A DNA stretch of 64,000 nt from Lentisphaeria bacterium. GTDB taxonomy: Bacteria > Verrucomicrobiota > Lentisphaeria > Victivallales > Victivallaceae. Every line of letters begins with the position of its first letter. Within the stretch, counting starts at the first letter, position 1. The stretch lies in contig CP091727.1 in assembly GCA_022009855.1 (NCBI GenBank), forward strand, positions 2,790,001 to 2,854,000. The letters are read 5' to 3'. The notes beneath the pieces were generated by a model. The model did no database searches, was not told where the DNA came from, and saw only the letters and a list, made by a program, of their open reading frames with translations. Positions 8,742-18,331 of the stretch are shown here, piece by piece. Both the position numbers and the translations under genes were made by a program.

Positions 8742-11317
8742 ATGAAGAGAGTGATTTTGGCCGCATTGGCCGCCTCGTGTGCGCTTTCGCTCCGCGGAGC
8801 GGGAGGGCTTGAGGATCTGCGCGGACTGGTGCTTTCGCATGCCAAACTGCCGCTTTACAACAAACAGGTGCTTCAGTCGATGGCCTTTTTTGACAAGGCG
8901 TCGCGGCAGGGGCATCTGATGGTCGGCAGCAACGTGCTGCTGGATCTGATCCGCCGGGGGGCGGACATCGATTCGATCAAGGACGGCTGGGGGTTGAAGC
9001 TCTATCCGCTGAACGCCGGGCTGTCGGATATCGTTGGATTCTGGAAGGAACGGCTTTACAGCGAAGGTGTCATGAGTTCTTCGCGGGCCGACGTCGATCA
9101 GGAGAATCGGATGGCGGCCGGTACGGAGCCGGTGTTTTTCCGTTCGCCGCTGCTGGATCTGGACGGGGTCGGGTTTGAAGCGGATTTCGACAAGCGGACC
9201 GTGCTGGTGAAGTCGGATGTCCGGATCGTGGTCCGGATGGCGGGCAGTGATCCGCGCAAGCTCTTTGCCCCCCGGGGCGAAGCTGCCGGAGAAGTATGAA
9301 TATATCACGGCGACCGGGGGACTCCTGCTGATCGACCTTGCCGGCAATCAGGTGATTCTGATGGGGAATGTGAAGGTGGATGAGGAGCGTTCGGGGGTGA
9401 CTTGTGAGCGCATGACGATCTTTCTCGACCGGAAGGGCGCGGGAAGTCGCGGCGAGGCGGCTGTCGCTTCCGCCGCCGGAATTGAAAATGAGAACATGCG
9501 GGGGGTGTCGCGCATTCTCTGCGACGGAAATGTGGTGATTTCCCGCAAGCTCTCGGCGGAGGAGCTGCGTTCGGGCGAGCAGAAGGCGCTGGCCGATCAT
9601 ATGGTATACGATGTGAAGTCGGCCTCGGTGACTCTCTCCGGCGATCGTGAGAATCCCCGGATCGTGCGGGGCGGAGAATCGATCAGCGGGCGGAACATCG
9701 TCCTCTTCAAGGAAGAACAGCGGGCGACCGTCACGGAGGAGTGCAGGGTCGTGATCCGGCAGTCACCGGAGAAGAAGCAGGAACGTTCCGCCGGGCCGAT
9801 GACCGTTCATTCGAAGACGGCCCATATGGATTACCGGAACAACCGCAGCGATTTTGTCGGCGATGTCCGGGTGGATGAGCCGCGCATGGAACTGCTTTGC
9901 GAACGGATGCGGGTGATCCTGCGGGAAGCTCCCGGCGCCGAAACTGCGGCGAAACCCTCTTCCGGCGCCTCGCTCACCGGGATGCCGGAACTCGGCGGCA
10001 GCCGCGAACTCGATCGGATTCAATGTTCCGGCGGAGTGCAGGTGACCCGCAAGGACGCCGCCGGAAGGCTGCTGCCCGGGGAGCGGGCGATGTCGGATGA
10101 TGCGGTGTTCGAATACAACCAGCGCAAAATTACGATGACCGGCGCGTCGCCGACCATCACCCGGGGACGGAGACGTTGACCGGGAAGGAGCTGGTGATCT
10201 TTCTGGATGAGGAGCGGCTGCTCGCCCCGCGGGACAGCCGGATTATGCTCTGCTCGGCTCCTGCCGGGAAAAGCGGCAGGACCGCGCCGCCGAAGACGGA
10301 GGTGACCTCCGATTCGAGCGACCTGAACTACGGCGGAAACAAGCTGGTGTTTCAGGGAAATGTCAAAGTGCGTGATCCCCGGATGTCGCTCGACTGCGAC
10401 CGGCTGGAAATTTTTCTGACGGAGAAGGGGGGAACGGCGGCGGCGAAAAACAGAAATCCGCCGGAATCGGCGATGCGCTCGACTTCGATGGTGGAAAATC
10501 CAACGAGAAGTTCGTCAGCAAGGTGATCTGCATCGGCAACGTCCGTTCGAAGGGATCCCCGTGCCGACCTTTCCACCGACCGTATGACACTGCTTTTCGA
10601 TGAACTCAAACCCGGGGAAAAAGGCGGATTCGACGGTGTTCCAGTCCAACGGAACGCGGCTGGCGAAGATTCTCTGCGACGGCAATCTGGTGCTGGTCAA
10701 CCGTCCCGATGTCGCCGCGGAGGGGCGTGCTGCGAAAGACCCGACCAATCCGCTTGGCAATATGCTCGGCGGTTCGAAAGGACCGCGGACGCTGCGGGCG
10801 GAGCGCGGTTCGGTGGATCTGGTCAAGAACGAATCCGAATTCCACGACAAGGTGACTCTGGTGGACGATCAGGGGACGTTGAAATGCGAAGAGATGTACC
10901 TCTTCACGCGCAAAAGCGCGCCGCAGTCTCCAGCTTCGGCTCCGGCGGTGAAAACTCCGGCGGAGGAGGATCCCGACGCCGATCCGTTCAGCTCGTCCGC
11001 TCCGGCGAAGGATGGTGCGCCCGCTCGGATTGCGTTGACCGATACGCTGGAGCTGGCCCGGGTGCTGTGCAAACGGAATGTGGAAATTTCCCGCCGCACC
11101 AAAGAGGGGGGAACTCCAGCGGGCCGGGGGCGAACAGGCTGATTACATGGTCGAGGAGAAGCGGATCATCATGACCGGAACTCCGCAGTCGCGCCCGTGG
11201 ATGAGTGCGCAGGGCGGGCGCATTTCCGGCGATCGGATTCTGGTCGATCTGGCCAATGAAACGATGAAGGTGCTGGGCAACACGGTGGTCGACATCGGCA
11301 ATTCGCTGAATTTATGA
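8742..11317 (+). CDS. Large LptC/LptA-like LPS transport protein with tandem OstA repeats
   Basis: About 857 residues, far longer than LptA (about 185) or LptC (about 190). An N-terminal signal peptide is followed by a unique region. Then comes a segment resembling the LptC core (LLDLDGVGFEADFDKRTV). After it come at least four OstA-type repeats with the same core pattern: GNVKVDEERSGVTCERM, GDVRVDEPRMELLCERM, GNVKVRDPRMSLDCDRL and the more distant KVTLVDDQGTLKCEEM. Position between kdsC and lptB matches the kdsC-lptC-lptA-lptB order of proteobacteria. It probably forms the periplasmic beta-jellyroll bridge that carries LPS to the outer membrane. Six indels near 9277, 10157, 10432, 10557, 10614 and 11110 disrupt the frame (net +2). 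Confidence 0.82.
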
Positions 11318-11337
11318 GGATTTCCTGAATTTTCCGC

Positions 11338-11366
11338 TTGACCGGCGGCAAAAGAGAGTGTATAAT
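11338..11366 (+). promoter_or_regulatory. Strong sigma70-type promoter before lptB
   Basis: TTGACC at 11338-11343 and a perfect TATAAT at 11361-11366 are spaced by 17 bases. Transcription would start near 11373, ahead of the lptB ATG at 11424. It would give lptB, hpf and the iron-sulfur genes expression independent of the Kdo operon. Confidence 0.6.
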
Positions 11367-11423
11367 AGTAGCAGACCGCAGCAGGCAGCGGAAGGTTTGC
11401 GGCGCAGTTTCGAAGGAAAGAAG

Positions 11424-12166
11424 ATGAACGAACAGAAAGCACAGGATGATCTGATCCGGGCGGAAAAGCTCGTGAAGACCTACCATGGCCGCCGGGTGGT
11501 CAGTGATGTTTCGATCTCGGTGAAGGCGGGGGAGGTGGTCGGGCTGCTCGGTCCCAACGGGGCGGGCAAGACGACCAGTTTCTACATGGTGATGGGGTTG
11601 ATCCGACCGGATTCCGGCGACATCAGTTTCCGCGGGGTGGACATCACGCACATGCCGATGTACAAACGTGCCCGGATGGGGATGGGTTACCTCGCTCAGG
11701 AGCCGTCGATTTTCCGCAAGCTGACGGTTGAAGAGAACATCATGGCGATTCTCGAAACACTGGCGATCTCTTCCGCGGAACGTAAGCAGCGTTGCAAGGC
11801 GCTGCTGGAGGAGCTGGAGCTGACCCGGCTTGCCAAGCAGAAGGCGATGACCCTTTCCGGTGGCGAGCGGCGTCGGCTGGAGATCACGCGGGCGCTGGTG
11901 ACGAATCCCTCGTTCATCATGCTCGACGAGCCGTTCAGCGGAGTGGATCCGCTCGCGGTGTACGATGTCCAGCAGATCATTCTCCAGCTCAAGGAGCGTA
12001 ACCTCGGGATCCTGATTACCGACCACAACGTCCGCGAGACGTTGTCGGTGGTGGATCGCGCCTATCTGATGTGCCAGGGTAAGATTCTGGTGGAGGGCCG
12101 AGCGAATTTCTGGTCAACGACGAGCAGGCGCGGGAAATTTATCTCGGGCCGCAGTTTTCCATGTGA
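11424..12166 (+). CDS. lptB: LPS export ABC transporter ATPase
   Basis: About 247 residues after repair. It energises LPS extraction from the inner membrane with LptF/LptG, which are not in this window. Walker A is GPNGAGKTT, the signature is LSGGERRRLEI, and Walker B is FIMLDEPFSGVDP. The H-loop histidine lies in LITDHNVRETL, the characteristic LptB/LivG form. The C-terminus in the sequence given is garbled by one missing base near 12095; restoring it yields a normal tail ending REIYLGPQFSM. It follows the Lpt repeat protein and precedes hpf. There is no rpoN gene between, unlike in proteobacteria. Confidence 0.96.
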
Positions 12167-12215
12167 AACGACATGAATCGGGAAGAGATCCCGGTTTGAG
12201 AATAAGGAGGTGCTT

Positions 12216-12545
12216 ATGAACATTACGGTAACCGGTCGTCAATTCGAGATTACCCCGTCGATCCGCGAATACGTGGAGAAGCATATAGAGACGCTGCTTG
12301 AGGATAAGGCGTTGAACGTCACATCGGTCAATGTCGTGATGGATCGGGAGAAGAACCGGTTCAAGAGCAGCATCGTGGTCAACTGCAAATATCACGTGGT
12401 TCCGGCGGGAGTGGAGGATTTCGATCTTTATAAGTCGTTCGATGCGGCGCTGCTGAAGATCGACTCTCAGCTTACGACGCTCCGGGCGAAGATTCGCGAT
12501 CATCAGGCGCAGCCGATGCGTGAGGCGGAACCGAAGGCGGAATAG
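12216..12545 (+). CDS. hpf: Ribosome hibernation promoting factor, short form
   Basis: Intact, 109 residues. It binds the 30S decoding region and inactivates ribosomes in slow growth. The N-terminal domain shows the usual MNITVTGRQFEITPSIREYV start, the central VNVVMDREKN block and the DFDLYKSFDAALLKID block. The long C-terminal dimerisation domain of HPF-long is absent, and the tail is a short acidic stretch. AGGAGG at 12205-12210 sets the ATG at 12216. The lptB-hpf adjacency is also found in proteobacteria, where rpoN lies between. Confidence 0.93.
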   Translation: MNITVTGRQFEITPSIREYVEKHIETLLEDKALNVTSVNVVMDREKNRFKSSIVVNCKYHVVPAGVEDFDLYKSFDAALLKIDSQLTTLRAKIRDHQAQPMREAEPKAE

Positions 12546-12633
12546 CTCCGACTCCGGCATTATCAGAAAGGGACCAGACGGCCTGAATCGGGTGATTCGG
12601 GCCGTTTCCATTGAAAACAGGGGATATGAGGCT

Positions 12634-13029
12634 ATGTTGATTGCAGTTGCCAGTGAGAACGGAGAGGTGTTTCAGCATTTCGGTCATACGCCGGAATTCA
12701 CCGTGTACGAGATTGAAGGGGAGTTGTCCGGGGAAGCGTGTGCTGCCGACCGGAGATTCCGGGCACGGCGCTCTGGCCGGATTTCTGCGGGATCTGTGTG
12801 TCGATCTGCTGATTTGCGGCGGCATCGGCGCGGGGCGCAGCAGGCGCTCGCCGAGGAGGGAATCAAGCTGGTTGCCGGCGTGCAGGGCACGGTCGATGCG
12901 GTCGTGACCGGCTACCTCAACGGAACGCTGAAATTTGCCACTGATTTCACCTGCACCCATCACCATGACCATGGGGAGGGTGATGGGCATGAACACGGCG
13001 GCCATTGTGGCGGCCACTGCAAGCATTGA
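12634..13029 (+). CDS. NifX/NifB-like Fe-Mo cluster-binding domain protein with His-rich tail
   Basis: About 131 residues. It starts MLIAVASENGEVFQHFGH, typical of the dinitrogenase Fe-Mo cofactor-binding fold (PF02579). It continues after repair with GHGALAGFLRDL, LLICGGIGAGAQQALAEEGI and a YLNGTLKF ending. The last residues are packed with histidine and cysteine (THHHDHGEGDGHEHGGHC), a likely metal-binding tail. Two compensating indels (extra base near 12738, missing G near 12833) put the middle third out of frame here. No nif structural genes are nearby, so a nitrogenase role is unlikely. These stand-alone proteins usually sit beside Mrp ATPases in anaerobes, as here. Metal-cluster carriage or storage is the inferred role. 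Confidence 0.83.
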   Translation: MLIAVASENGEVFQHFGHTPEFTVYEIEGELSGEACAADRRFRARRSGRISAGSVCRSADLRRHRRGAQQALAEEGIKLVAGVQGTVDAVVTGYLNGTLKFATDFTCTHHHDHGEGDGHEHGGHCGGHCKH

Positions 13030-13038
13030 GGCGGAAAT

Positions 13039-13862
13039 ATGAGCAACTGTTCCGGAAATTGTGAAGGGTGCGCCTCGAAGGGGAACTGCTCCGAGGAAAA
13101 GCACGAGCCGCTGCTGAAAACCGTAAAAAAGGCGGTGCTGGTTCTCTCCGGCAAGGGGGGTCGGCAAAAGCACGGTGGCGGCTTCGCTGGCGGTTACGCT
13201 CGCGAAGATGGGGAAGAAGGTCGGGTTGCTGGATGTGGATTTCCACGGTCCTTCGCAGCCGACGCTGTTCAACGTTACGCATCTGCGCATGTGCGGAACC
13301 GAACAGGGAATGGAACCGCTCGAAGTCGCCGGTGTGAAACTGGTTTCGATCGGGCTGCTGCTCGACGACCCGGATCGTGCGATCATCTGGCGCGGCCCGG
13401 TGAAGATGGGGGGCGGTCAAGCAGTTGCTCGAAGAGGTCGACTGGGGCGAACTCGATGTTCTGGTTCTCGACTTTCCGCCGGGGACCGGGGACGAATCGC
13501 TTTCGGCCTGCCAGCTCATCGACTGTGAGAAGACGGCGGTGGTGGTGACCACGCCGCAGGAGGTCGCGCTGGCGGACTGCCGCAAATGTATCGATTTCTG
13601 CAATCAGGTCAAGGTTCCGGTGGCGGGAATTGTCGAGAATATGAGCGGCTTCGTCTGTCCGGACTGCGGCCATCGCCATCCGCTGTTCTCGCAGGGAGGT
13701 GGAGCGCGGCTGGCGGCCGGGGCGAAGGTGCCCCTGCTGGCGCAGCTGCCGCTGGATCCGCTCTTTCTCCAGCGTTGTGACGCCGGGGAACTGCCGGAAG
13801 GACTCGCGGAGAATGCGGTGATTTCCGGAGAGATGACCCGGGTTGCCGAGGCGGTGCTCTGA
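13039..13862 (+). CDS. Mrp/NBP35-type iron-sulfur carrier P-loop ATPase
   Basis: About 273 residues after repair. The N-terminus has four cysteines in CSGNCEGCASKGNC, matching the NBP35 cluster-binding extension. The deviant Walker A is GKGGVGKST. Downstream are LLDVDFHGPSQP, the LVLDFPPGTGDE block, and the C-terminal metal-binding pair CPDCG within MSGFVCPDCGHRHPLF. Such proteins assemble or ferry Fe-S clusters to apoproteins in the cytoplasm. Two extra Gs (near 13160, inside the P-loop tract, and near 13413) break the frame. The gene starts 9 bases after the NifX-like gene, and the pair is almost certainly co-translated. Confidence 0.92.
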
Positions 13863-13922
13863 TTCCGGTTCGGGGCGCTGTACTGATTTCGGCGGAGAGG
13901 TGCAACAGAAGGATCGTTCAGT

Positions 13923-15807
13923 ATGTCGAAATTCGGGAATGTGGTGCAGGAGTTTTACGTCGAACGGTTCCATGCCAATATGGCGGAACGTGCCGGGCGG
14001 TTGCGCGGCGTGACGGAACCTGGCCAGGCGCGGGCGTACATCGATGACGCCCGCAGGCGGGTACGGAAGTCGTTTCAGCTGCCGGAACACTCCGGCGAAC
14101 CGGCGGCGCGGATAACCGGGCGGCTGCGGGGAAACGGATTCACGGTGGAGAAGCTCCTGTACGAGAGCCGCCCCGGTCTTCTGGTGAGTGCGAACTACTA
14201 TCTGCCGGAGAAGATTTCCGGCAGGCATCCGGCTGTGCTGTTCCTCTGCGGACACTCCGGTACCGGCAAAGCGGGGGACACCTATCAGATGGCGGCGCAG
14301 GCGCTGGCGCTCTGCGGATTCGCCGTGCTGATTCCCGATCCGGTCGGGCAGGGGGAACGGGGCCAGTTCCATGGCATTCCGGGAGCCGAGGCGCTCAGTA
14401 GAAACTGCACCCACGAGCACAACATGTACGGCAAACAGCTGCTGCTCACGGGGGAGTTTTTCGGCACCTGGCGGGTGTTCGACGCGGTGCGCGCGCTGGA
14501 CTGGCTGCTTGCCCGCCCCGAGGTGGACGCCACCCGGGTCGGCGTAACCGGCAACTCCGGCGGCGGCACGCTTACCACCTACGTCAACGCGCTGGACGAC
14601 CGGATCACCATGGCGGCGCCCTGCTGCTATATCACCCGCTGGTGGCGCCATGTCGAAAACGAATTGCCGGTGGACGCCGAACAGACGCCGCCGGGTCTGG
14701 CCGCGGCGGGCGGCGAGATGGCCGACATGCTCTTTGCCGCGGCGCCGCGTCCGCTGCTCATCTGCGGACAACGGGACGACTTCTTCGATCCCCGCGGCAC
14801 GCTGGAGTGCTACGATGAGCTTCGCCGCGTCTACCGGATTCTGGGGTGCGAAACGAGGTGGAAAGCTTCATCGGTCCGCTCGGACATGGACTTTCTCCGC
14901 ATCTTCGTGAGCGTGTGGTCGACTTCTTCTGCCGCCATGCCGGGCAGGAGAAGGGGGATCTTTCCGCCGTGGCGCCGTTTCCGGAGAAGGAGCTGTGGTG
15001 CACCCCCACGGGAAATGTTTGCGATCTCCCGGAAAATCGGAGGATCCAGCTGTTCATTCGCGAGCGGGCGGAGGAACAGATCCGCAACCGGACGTCGCTT
15101 CCCGCTCCGGAACTGGCGCAGAAGCTCCGTTCCAGCCTGAAGATCGGTGCGGTGGCCATGCCGGACTACCGGGTACTGCGCCCCCGGCCGGCGGCGGAAC
15201 AGGTGCTGTTTTCTCGTTTCCTGCTGGAGACCGAACCGGGGATGCGGGTGACGCTCTCCTATGTGGATCGCAGGGCGTGGTTCCACCTGCCGGAGCGTGA
15301 GAAGGGGGCGATCCCGCTCTATCTGCCTCACCAGTCCGCATTCGATGAACTTTCTTCCGGCGGCGAACCGGGGTTCGCGCTCGATTATCGCGGTGTCGGC
15401 GAAACGATGCCGGACGGGTGCGATCAGGGGAAACGTGATTTCTTCGGCCCTTATCAGTTCGACTACCACTTCGCCTCGCTCGGGCTGCTGCTCGAGGAGC
15501 CGTACCTCGGCGGACGGGTCCGCGACATCATGGCCGCCTGTCTGCTGCTCAATCCGGAAGGGGAGGGGCGCATCGCTTTGACCGCCCGGGGGTCGGCGTG
15601 GTTCCCGGCGTCATTGCGGCGCTGCTCAGCGACCGGGTGGCGGAACTGCGTCTGCTCGACCGGCCGGAATCGCTGGCGGAGGTGGTTCAGGCGGAGTCGA
15701 CGCCGTTCCCGCAGTCGAACATGTTTCCCGGCATGCTGGCGGTCACTGATCTGCCGGATCTCTACCGCGCATTGCGGGAAAAGGGAGTGCGTCTCTCCGG
15801 GGATTGA
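13923..15807 (+). CDS. Large alpha/beta hydrolase with two hydrolase-like halves
   Basis: About 628 residues after repair. The first half is a complete alpha/beta hydrolase: GHSGTG oxyanion region, GQGERGQFHG, the nucleophile elbow GVTGNSGGG with the serine, and the acid region LLICGQRDDFFDP. The second half also contains a DYRGVGET motif and LGGRVRDIMAACLLL, reminiscent of a second, degenerate hydrolase lobe, as in two-domain dienelactone-hydrolase/acetyl xylan esterase-like proteins of Planctomycetes and Lentisphaerae. There is no signal peptide. Missing Gs near 14845 and 15590 split it. A strong terminator follows. The substrate is unknown; a sugar ester is likely. Confidence 0.78.
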
Positions 15808-15823
15808 GACACGGGAAACAAGG

Positions 15824-15855
15824 CGGGCCGGGAACCTCTTGCCCGGCCCGTTTTT
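15824..15855 (+). terminator. Intrinsic terminator after the two-domain hydrolase
   Basis: A perfect 9-bp stem (CGGGCCGGG at 15824-15832 pairing with CCCGGCCCG at 15842-15850) has a 9-base loop and is followed by TTTTT. It ends the plus-strand unit that began upstream. Confidence 0.85.
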
Positions 15856-15874
15856 CCGTCTCCGCGAAGGAGAC

Positions 15875-17640
15875 TCAACGGCTGCCGGCGGGGCCTTTGC
15901 GCGGCGGGCGGCGGAATTCTCCCGGTGTGCCGCGGCGCCGGAACGTTTCTTCTTGAGCACTTCGATCTGGGGACGGCGTTCCGCCAGGCCGCGGTTGACC
16001 GGGATCGGCGTTCCGTCCGGCGCCTTGCCGGTGTAGTACATCGCGCCGCCCATGGTCATCGGCAGCGGGATGTAGTCCTGCACCTGCTGTAGGCTCCAGT
16101 GGTGTTTCTCCAGAAAATCATCCACCGTCTTCATCTCCTTTGCCGTACAGCCGGGGAAGTTGGAGATGAAGAGCGGAATGAGATACTGCTCCTTGCCGCA
16201 CTCTCTGCTGAGTTTTTCGAAGATCTCCATAAAGCGGTAGAACTCCTCGGCGGGACTTTTCCGCATCAGCTTGAGCACCTTGGGGTCCAGATGTTCCGGA
16301 GCCACCTTGAGATGGCCGGAGACATGGTGAGCGATGATCTCCCGCAGCAGCTCCGGCTGGCGCAGCGCCAGATCGAGCCGGATTCCTGAGTTGATGTAGA
16401 CATGCTTGACCTTCGGATGATTCCGGATTCGCCGCAGCATGTGGACGATCTCCCTGCCGGTGCAGACGTAGGTCGAACAGGGGACCGGGAAGAGGCAGCT
16501 CGAGCGTTTGCACCGTTTGCACCGGTCGAGGTCGTAACGGCTCTGGTAGATGTTTCCCGCCGCCCCGCCGACGTCGCTGATCGTGCCGCGGAAGAAGGGT
16601 TTCTGCGCGATTTCGTCGACCTCGCGCAGGATGGAATCTTCGCTGCGGCTCATCACGTGCCGTCCCTGATGGGCGACCAGCCCGCAGAAGGCGCACCCGC
16701 CGGGACAGCCGCGCACCGCCTGGATCGAATCCTTAATCGTTTCGAACGCCGGAATCCGCCCCTTGTATTTCGGGTGGGGCAGCCGGGCGTAGGGCAGTTC
16801 GTGGACGCGGTCGAGCTCCTCCGGCGTCAGCGGCTCCGGCGGCGGCTCGACCACCAGCAGCCGGTCGCCGTAACGCTGGTAGAAGCCGCGGCCGCTCTGG
16901 AAGTTCATCTCCGCTTCAACCATTTTGGTCGCGGTCATCAGGGCGTCCTTGTCGGCGAGGGTCGCTTCGAGGCTCGGCAGTTCCAGATAGGCGTCGCCGG
17001 GGTCAAATGCCTCCGCCGCCTTCTTCCCGAGCAGCCTGGCGGTGCCGCGGATGCCGTCGAGCGGAGTGTTTTCGGCGAAGCGGCGGAACACTTCCGGAGT
17101 GGGGCGCTCCCCCATGCCGTAGACGAGGATGTCCGCCTTCGAATCGACCAGCACCGAGGGGCGGAGCTTATCCTGCCAGTAGTCGTAGTGGACGATCCGC
17201 CGCATGCTTGCCTCCAGTCCACCGAGCATGACCGGAATGCCGGGAAACGCCTGCCGGACCAGCTGGGCGTAGACGGTGAGCGCGTGCGGCGGCCGCTTGC
17301 CGGTCTCGCCGTTTTCCGAAAAACAGTCATCACGGCGGAGGCGGCGGCCGACGGTGTAGATGTTGACCATGGAATCCATGTTGCCGCTGGTGACGCCGCA
17401 GCCGATGCGGGGACGCCCCATCACCTTGAGCGCTTCAGGATTGCGCCAGTCCGGCTGGGCGATGAGTCCGACCCGGTAACCGCAGTCGACCAGCAGCCGA
17501 CCGATGATCGACACGCCGAACGAAGGGTGATCGACGTAGCAGTCGCCGGTGATCAGGAGAATGTCCAGCTCATCGAAGCCGGCGGCGAGCATCTCCTCGC
17601 GGGTCGTCGGCAGAAATTCGGGTTGACGGACCGGGTTCAT
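15875..17640 (-). CDS. YgiQ-family radical SAM protein
   Basis: About 589 residues. The N-terminal domain (PTTREEMLAAGFDELDILL, DHPSFG, LGGLEASMRR) is characteristic of UPF0313/YgiQ. The radical SAM cluster motif is RGCPGGCAFCGL, with three cysteines that bind 4Fe-4S and SAM. A second cysteine-rich patch, CKRCKRSSCLFP, also marks the family. The reaction is unknown for the whole family. The start ATG at 17640 overlaps the upstream secreted-protein stop. In the sequence given the frame runs on past 15870 without a stop. Adding one base to the G4 tract near 15893 gives a TGA at 15875-15877 and a basic tail typical of YgiQ, so I set the end there. Confidence 0.85.
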
Positions 17641-18161
17641 CGCTTCTCCTGCATCAGCCCGCCGGCGGGAATCGAGTAGGGGAAGGAGCGGCTGCCGAGA
17701 TTGGTGAAAGGCACGCTCTGTTCCGCGCGCGACGCCGGCGGAAAATTCGCCTTCAACGTCAGATTTTCCACCTTCTGCAGACCAACCTGTCGGCCGTCGA
17801 GGACGAAGAGCAGTGTGTAGGTCCGGGAGGAGGAGGGGTTGCTGTACTCCCATTTTCGGGCATCGAAGCCGCGGTTCCCTTCCCGGATTGCCACGCAGGG
17901 TGAGGGGCGTCCGAACGCCTCCAGCGAATAGTCGTAGACGCTCAGAGCCCGGCCGGGACTCATGCGCACGGTGAGGGCGGCGTAGATTTTTCGGTCGAAA
18001 TCATTCGGGTAGGCGAACGGATCCTCCCCGGAAATCGACGGTCTGGCAGTGGAGAGCTGGGCGGCCAGAATTTCTCCTCCCCGGAAAGCGAGCGTTCCGC
18101 CGGAGAGCGGCGGAAGCAGGAAGAGCGCGGCGAGGATGGAAAGCGCAAAACTTATTTTCAT
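17637..18161 (-). CDS. Secreted protein of unknown function
   Basis: Intact, 174 residues. A Sec signal peptide (MKISFALSILAALFLLPPL) leads to a mature protein without recognisable domains. It contains a LFVLDGRQVGLQKVENLT segment and several aromatic residues. The stop overlaps the YgiQ start (ATGA), implying coupled translation. A good promoter lies immediately upstream at 18202-18230. Because YgiQ is cytoplasmic, the pairing says little about function. Confidence 0.7.
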   Translation of the reverse strand: MKISFALSILAALFLLPPLSGGTLAFRGGEILAAQLSTARPSISGEDPFAYPNDFDRKIYAALTVRMSPGRALSVYDYSLEAFGRPSPCVAIREGNRGFDARKWEYSNPSSSRTYTLLFVLDGRQVGLQKVENLTLKANFPPASRAEQSVPFTNLGSRSFPYSIPAGGLMQEKR

Positions 18162-18201
18162 ATCGGAAATCTCCCGGAATACTGTTTTCTGTATTGGGGG
18201 C

Positions 18202-18230
18202 AATATAAAGCATTTTCCACACAAAATCAA
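18202..18230 (-). promoter_or_regulatory. Predicted promoter for the secreted protein-ygiQ unit
   Basis: Read on the minus strand, TTGATT (18230-18225) and TATATT (18207-18202) are spaced by 17 bases. It lies back to back with the phosphofructokinase promoter. Confidence 0.5.
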
Positions 18231-18251
18231 GTCTTCCGCCGGCTGCCGCAG

Positions 18252-18280
18252 TTGAATTTTCCGGAAAACGGGAGTATTTT
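18252..18280 (+). promoter_or_regulatory. Predicted promoter for the phosphofructokinase gene
   Basis: TTGAAT at 18252-18257 and TATTTT at 18275-18280 are separated by 17 bases, with an overlapping TATACA a few bases later. Confidence 0.4.
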
Positions 18281-18331
18281 ATACACTCCGAGACATGGGA
18301 TCAGACAGTCCCGAACTGGAGAGACATGAAA

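Noticed and set aside
8742..11317. Programmed frameshifting as the cause of the broken Lpt frame
   Set aside because: Six unrelated sites in both directions, with the same error pattern in all kinds of genes, point to sequence errors.
12634..13029. Evidence for nitrogen fixation from the NifX-like protein
   Set aside because: No nitrogenase or nif biosynthesis genes nearby, and stand-alone members of this fold are common in non-fixers.
15463..17853. A 796-residue YgiQ protein running into the hydrolase gene and terminator
   Set aside because: The extra tail crosses a strong terminator and is antisense to a real gene. A one-base repair near 15893 gives a stop at 15875-15877.
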